Shown here: positions 60,274-64,000 of the stretch, one piece after another
Position numbering within the stretch: the stretch's first letter is position 1
How the letters are laid out: each line of letters starts with the position of its first letter
DNA from: CAZWSX01 sp964636985
Lineage (GTDB): Bacteria; Planctomycetota; Planctomycetia; Pirellulales; Pirellulaceae
Direction: 5' to 3'
DNA: 64,000 nucleotides
Assembly (NCBI GenBank): GCA_964636985.1
Contig: CAZWSX010000019.1
Coordinates: forward strand, 1 to 64,000
Notes under the pieces: model-generated
Told to the model about the DNA's origin: nothing
Database searches by the model: none
Seen by the model: the letters and a program-made list of their open reading frames with translations, nothing else
Translations under genes and position numbers: made by a program

Positions 60274-61482
60274 TTACAGGACGTTGGCCGCTTCCATGAT
60301 CGCCTTGCCGGATGAAGGGCGGGCGACAAAGTCGTGGATCGCCGCGATGACGCGATCCTGGTCGGGCGTCGATAAGTCATAGTACATCGGCAAGCGAACC
60401 AGTCGGCTGCTGACGCTGTCGGTCACGGGCAGCATGCCTTGAACTCGCCCTACTTCTTGCCCCATGGGTGAGCTATGGAGCGGCACGTAGTGGAACACCG
60501 AGGTAATGCCTCGGGCCTTAAGAAACGCAATGAACTCCTGTCGCACGCTTTGCGAGGGGAGCAACAGGTAGAACATGTGCGCGTTGTCTTGGCAGTGCGG
60601 AGGTGTATAGGGAAGCTCGAACGCGCCCTGATCGGCGAGCGGCTGCAACGCCTGGCGATAGCGGGCTGCAAGGGCCCGCCGCTGTTGAGTGATCGCCGCC
60701 ATTTGTTCGAGCTGTGCGCACAAGAAGGCCGAAGCGATCTCGCTAGGAACGTACGACGAACCCACGTCCACCCACGTGTACTTGTCGACCTGCCCGCGAA
60801 AGAACCGGCGGCGGTTCGTCCCTTTGTCGCGCAGGATTTCAGCTCGTTCCACGAAGGCGGGATCGTTCAGGCAAAGAGCTCCCCCTTCGCCGCAGATAAA
60901 ATTCTTCGTCTCGTGAAAGCTGTAGCAGCCAATGTGGCCGATCGAGCCCAGGCCGCGACCGCGGTACCAGGCATTCACGCCTTGGGCCGCGTCTTCGACA
61001 ACCACCAGCTTGTGTCGCTTGGCGATGTCGATGATCGCATCCATTTCGCAACCCACCCCGGCATAGTGGACTGGGCAAATCACCTTGGTGCGCGGGGTGA
61101 TCGCGTCTTCGATTTGGGATTCGTCCAGATTCAGCGTATCGGGCCGAATGTCGACAAAGACCGGCGTTGCTCCCTCGCGGACGAAGGCCGCCGCGGTCGA
61201 TACAAACGTGAACGACGGAACGATCACCTCGTCACCCTCAGACAATTCGCACAGCATGGCCGCCATCTCGAGCGATGCCGTGCAACTGGGGGTCATCAGG
61301 ACCTTTGGAATCGCGAAACTGTCCTGCAGGATTGAGGCACAGCGTTCCGTAAACTGGCCGTCACCGGCGATATTGCCCAAGGCAACCGCCTGCGCGATGT
61401 AGTGGAGTTCCTTACCGACAAAGAAGGGGCGGTTAAAGGGAATCGCAGGTTGCGTGGGCGGCGGAGAGTCGTCGATCTTCAT
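60274..61482 (-). CDS. wecE: dTDP-4-amino-4,6-dideoxygalactose transaminase-like (RffA/WecE) DegT aminotransferase
   Basis: A PLP-dependent sugar aminotransferase of the DegT/DnrJ/EryC1/StrS family. The N-terminal IPFNRPFFVGKEL and TPSCTASLEMAAMLCEL closely resemble E. coli WecE; the PLP-related FVDIRPDTLNLDE and VVEDAAQGVNAWYRGR follow; the Schiff-base Lys is in YSFHETKNFICGEGGAL. 402 residues, close to WecE (376). It is the first gene of the operon and makes a 4-amino-4,6-dideoxy sugar nucleotide if the substrate is dTDP-4-keto-6-deoxyglucose; no rmlA/rmlB gene is in the window, so the substrate must come from elsewhere. Confidence 0.88.
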   Translation of the reverse strand: MKIDDSPPPTQPAIPFNRPFFVGKELHYIAQAVALGNIAGDGQFTERCASILQDSFAIPKVLMTPSCTASLEMAAMLCELSEGDEVIVPSFTFVSTAAAFVREGATPVFVDIRPDTLNLDESQIEDAITPRTKVICPVHYAGVGCEMDAIIDIAKRHKLVVVEDAAQGVNAWYRGRGLGSIGHIGCYSFHETKNFICGEGGALCLNDPAFVERAEILRDKGTNRRRFFRGQVDKYTWVDVGSSYVPSEIASAFLCAQLEQMAAITQQRRALAARYRQALQPLADQGAFELPYTPPHCQDNAHMFYLLLPSQSVRQEFIAFLKARGITSVFHYVPLHSSPMGQEVGRVQGMLPVTDSVSSRLVRLPMYYDLSTPDQDRVIAAIHDFVARPSSGKAIMEAANVL

Positions 61483-61606
61483 ACGCGTAGAGCATCATAG
61501 GCGTGAACGTGATGATATGAAGAAGGGGCGGTTCATCAAACGTTCACATTTGCTTCCGTTCGTGCCCAGCGTCCTCGCTCCTTGGCCGTCTCTACCTTGG
61601 TGGCGA

Positions 61607-62383
61607 CTACTTCCAGCGAATGTCGGGCGGAGCTTCGACAATTTGCACAAGGCGCCAGCGGGTGGTGGTTGCCTTCACTTCGCATTCGACAAAAAACGAA
61701 GGGAAGACAATGTTCGGATAGCCACCTTCGCGGTCGGAGGGGATCTCGACTTTCCAAATGGACCGGTAATTCTCGGTCCCAGAGCGTCCTTTATCCTTTG
61801 CGATCGACACCGGCGAGTACTTGATTTTTTTGCCCGCCCGGACCGCTTCGAAAATGGCGCCCAGGGGGGGCATCATCGCGAACCCGTCTCGCGACTTGGC
61901 GACTTCTGGTTCTCTCCGGTAGTAATCCGCCAAGCTCTGGTTGCGATCTTGGCCGTCGAAACGTTCGTCGTAAAACTGATAGGCCTCGTTGAGCCGATCG
62001 TTCTCGATGCAGAAGAAGAAGTCTTCCACGAATTGCTTCGCCTGTTGTTGGCGTGCCGTCTCACGAGAGACCCCGTAGGCTACTCCAAAGGCCGCCGTAG
62101 CGCAGGAGAGAACAAACGCAACGATCGCGAGTCCCTTACCGCTGTAGACGTCGGGTTGTCGCACCGTTTGGCGGAGTCCGAAATAGCTGAGAGCTGCGCT
62201 CCCAAAGGCAATCACTGCGGGAATCGGGGACCGCGTCACCGCGACAACCATCACCGCAATGATGGCGAGAACCAACCCCAGCACGGCAAAGACACTTACC
62301 GATCGGTACGTCGCCGAGTCGCCTACCTCTTCGGGCTCCGAGAATCGGACCTTTTGAGAGGGGTCGGTCGAGGTACTTTGCAT
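61607..62383 (-). CDS. Hypothetical membrane protein with DUF4190-like helices
   Basis: A 258-residue protein. A hydrophilic N-terminus (about 30 residues) is followed by three or four membrane helices (SVSVFAVLGLVLAIIAVMVVAV, IPAVIAFGSAALSYFGL, GLAIVAFVLSCATAAFGVAYGV), whose layout resembles DUF4190. The C-terminal 140 residues are soluble, with an NTF2-like feel (AKQFVEDFFFCIENDRLNEAYQFYDERF). I chose the ATG at 62383 (MQSTSTDPSQ). Function unknown. The following gene lies 28 bp upstream on the same strand. Confidence 0.75.
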   Translation of the reverse strand: MQSTSTDPSQKVRFSEPEEVGDSATYRSVSVFAVLGLVLAIIAVMVVAVTRSPIPAVIAFGSAALSYFGLRQTVRQPDVYSGKGLAIVAFVLSCATAAFGVAYGVSRETARQQQAKQFVEDFFFCIENDRLNEAYQFYDERFDGQDRNQSLADYYRREPEVAKSRDGFAMMPPLGAIFEAVRAGKKIKYSPVSIAKDKGRSGTENYRSIWKVEIPSDREGGYPNIVFPSFFVECEVKATTTRWRLVQIVEAPPDIRWK

Positions 62384-62410
62384 GGCGGTTTTTCCGATCG
62401 ACACAAAAAC

Positions 62411-62788
62411 TCAGCGAGAAAACAGAGCCTCGTTGCCAAAACGCCCGGCTCTGAGGAAGCGGTTAGCCGCTGCCTCCATATTCGCGTATCCAATTCGATA
62501 TTGCCAGCGAACGCGAGGGACTTGGTCCAACCCCAGCAGTTTCCAGCGTCGCCTGACCGTCATAATCGAATCGACCACCCACGCGGAGGGGCAATCTGCG
62601 ATTTTGTCCTGTACGTCGAATTGGCTCAATGGGTTCGACCCGCAGCTTCCCTTACCTAATGGCCGCTTGCGAAGTCGATCGGTCACCAAGAACAACTCGA
62701 TCCATTGCCGCAAATCGCCGACGGGACTTGCATAACTTTTAGAAATGGGACTCGCGGGCATTTTGTCGTCCGGTAGACTTTCTCCCAT
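62411..62788 (-). CDS. Small hypothetical protein
   Basis: A possible 125-residue protein starting at ATG 62788 (MGESLPDDKMPASP) with a mostly polar, helical-looking middle (GDLRQWIELFLVTDRLRKRP) and SIMTVRRRWKLLGLDQVPRVRWQY near the end. I see no family and no signal. Support is its reading frame, its place 28 bp upstream of the next same-strand gene, and the lack of any better frame here. It could be spurious. The spacer 62789-63009 otherwise holds nothing I recognise. Confidence 0.45.
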   Translation of the reverse strand: MGESLPDDKMPASPISKSYASPVGDLRQWIELFLVTDRLRKRPLGKGSCGSNPLSQFDVQDKIADCPSAWVVDSIMTVRRRWKLLGLDQVPRVRWQYRIGYANMEAAANRFLRAGRFGNEALFSR

Positions 62789-63009
62789 GGTTGGCCCAAG
62801 GATGGTTTTGCCCCTTGATCGGCACGAAATGACGTGGCGGTGGTTCGATCCGGCAAGGGCAATTAAGATTGAAAGTTTGGGCGAAAGGATGGCGATCCGT
62901 GCTGGGATCGTCGGTTTTGCTCGTGCGACGCGACTTCCCACGTTTTCGAGCGGTCCAGAAACAAATTAAGCGGTTTTTGGCGGTGTTTCCGCGCTTTGAG
63001 GGGGATCGG

Positions 63010-64000
63010 ATGATCCGTTGGTTGAACATTTTTCTCTTCTCGATCGCCGCAGTTGCCTTGCTTTCGACCGACGCGTTGGCGGACTGGCCCCCCTACCCGC
63101 TGCCAACTCACGAGGCGGCCCGTGGACCAGGGTTCAATTTCGCGCTCTACAAGATTCTTTTGTTGTTGCCGCTGGTCTGGGGATGGGTCTTCACGACGGA
63201 GCGGCTCGCCAAGGATGCCGAGGACACGGGCGAAAAGATCGGCATGCCCAACACGATTTGGACGCCGGTCTTGGTGTTTCCTTTCTTGATTGGGCTTTTG
63301 GTTGTCGGACTTTTGATCCCCATCTATCCCGTTTCATGGTTGGTCGCCGCGGCGACGTGGCTTGGGCCCGTCATGATTTACGTGCTGCAACGCAACGGCA
63401 AAGTTCCAAAAGAGCAGCGACTTCTCACCGCCAAGCATCTCAAGGAGTGGTTTGGCTCTTTTGGTAAAGCACCAAAGAAGGACGAAGGCGCCAAGCTTCC
63501 TTGGCAAATGGGAGCGCCTGTCGATGTCGCGGGCGGCGGTCCCGACGCCACCGAAAACCAATCGAACGCCGTCGCAGCAAGGCAGTCGCCGGCTTATGTC
63601 CCGATGAAGGAGCTTTTGGCCGATGGGATTCGCAACCGGGCTTACTACATCATGCTCGACTACACGGCCGATGCCGTGTCAGCGCGGTACCAGGTAGACG
63701 GTGTGTGGCACAACGGTTCGCCCGTCGTTTGGGAAAAGGGACCGCTCAATCGCGAAATTGGCGATCCGATCTTGGCCGTCCTCAAGAAGCTTGCGGGGCT
63801 AAATCCAGCCGAACGCCGTCTGCGACAGGAAGGAAAGCTCAAGATCGGATTCGAAGGGATCAAGCTCAACGGGACTCTCTCGTGTCAAGGTACGCCCACG
63901 GGCGAACGTGTCGCCCTGCAACTAGCGCCGATCATTAAGAAGGCACCGACGCTCGATCAGTTGGGCATGCGCGAGAAGATGCGGGAACAGCTCAAGGCCA
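63010..64000 (+). CDS. Truncated membrane-anchored protein, N-terminal part of a GspE/PilB-like ATPase
   Basis: Runs off the right edge of the window; 330 codons are visible. It begins MIRWLNIFLFSIAAVALLSTDALADWPPYP, a signal peptide or anchor, then two membrane segments (about 45-62 and 87-121). From about residue 200 the sequence YIMLDYTADAVSARYQVDGVWHNGSPV, then GLNPAERRLRQEGKLKI and GTLSCQGTPTGERVALQLAP follows the N2 domain of type II secretion/type IV pilus ATPases, where DYT...YRIDG and the T-x-x-GE-x-V-x-L motif occur. The Walker A part would lie beyond the edge. Planctomycete ATPases of this type often have such membrane extensions. Assignment is by pattern only. Confidence 0.75.
   Translation, partial: MIRWLNIFLFSIAAVALLSTDALADWPPYPLPTHEAARGPGFNFALYKILLLLPLVWGWVFTTERLAKDAEDTGEKIGMPNTIWTPVLVFPFLIGLLVVGLLIPIYPVSWLVAAATWLGPVMIYVLQRNGKVPKEQRLLTAKHLKEWFGSFGKAPKKDEGAKLPWQMGAPVDVAGGGPDATENQSNAVAARQSPAYVPMKELLADGIRNRAYYIMLDYTADAVSARYQVDGVWHNGSPVVWEKGPLNREIGDPILAVLKKLAGLNPAERRLRQEGKLKIGFEGIKLNGTLSCQGTPTGERVALQLAPIIKKAPTLDQLGMREKMREQLKA

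Overview
The window looks like a chromosomal segment of a GC-rich planctomycete, most likely of the Pirellulales. The evidence is a set of gene families concentrated in that phylum: a ThuA/PVC-type membrane-bound dehydrogenase with a terminal haem c site, a DUF1501 protein, a DUF1559 pseudopilin-like protein, several Gfo/Idh/MocA oxidoreductases, a XylR-type AraC regulator and very short SD-poor operons. I see no tRNA, rRNA, CRISPR array, integrase or intact insertion sequence. One structural RNA, RNase P RNA (rnpB), lies on the minus strand at about 14950-15372.

Layout. 3-3092 is a 5'-truncated valS. 3262-10210 is a co-directional catabolic stretch (2-hydroxyacid dehydrogenase, Ldh2-type dehydrogenase, FGGY kinase, tandem cyclase-family protein, Nramp-like transporter). 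10452-20549 is mixed: exported and outer-membrane proteins, a lone AT-richer DUF4062 gene, cobL plus a DUF1992 gene, rnpB, and a ribbon-helix-helix gene preceded by clustered CTTGCA hexamers.

20748-33755 is the most interesting region. Two divergent operons share a 287-bp control region (28968-29254). The leftward operon encodes a DJ-1/PfpI protein, a ThDP enzyme, a second DJ-1/PfpI protein, GlgX, a three-part AGE-epimerase/STAS protein and a small membrane protein. The rightward operon encodes two NTF2/SnoaL-like proteins, an aldo/keto reductase, a GMC oxidoreductase and a VOC protein. I know no named pathway with this gene set. The families together suggest glycogen-linked chemistry on reactive aldehydes or ketols; this is an inference.

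33766-40024 holds an amidohydrolase, an ABC exporter whose permease is fused to a CPBP protease, and a MoxR-like ATPase. 40035-46973 is a sugar-responsive locus: a XylR-like regulator, a candidate operator of two half-sites spaced 21 bp, a Gfo/Idh oxidoreductase and the giant ThuA-PVC-HEAT-cytochrome c protein. 47003-57463 is mostly single housekeeping or hypothetical genes. 57482-61482 is a tight four-gene sugar operon (wecE-like aminotransferase, Gfo/Idh oxidoreductase, family 2 glycosyltransferase, hexapeptide acyltransferase). The window ends inside a gene that resembles the N-terminal part of a GspE/PilB-type ATPase.

Between genes the window carries several families of small palindromic elements. 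One is a paired-hairpin unit bounded by GTAGCCGC and GCGGCTAC. Another is a GCACTGGCGTC hairpin found twice. A third is an AT-rich element with an ATCAATC-rich core found twice. These are the main non-coding signal not explained by the genes.
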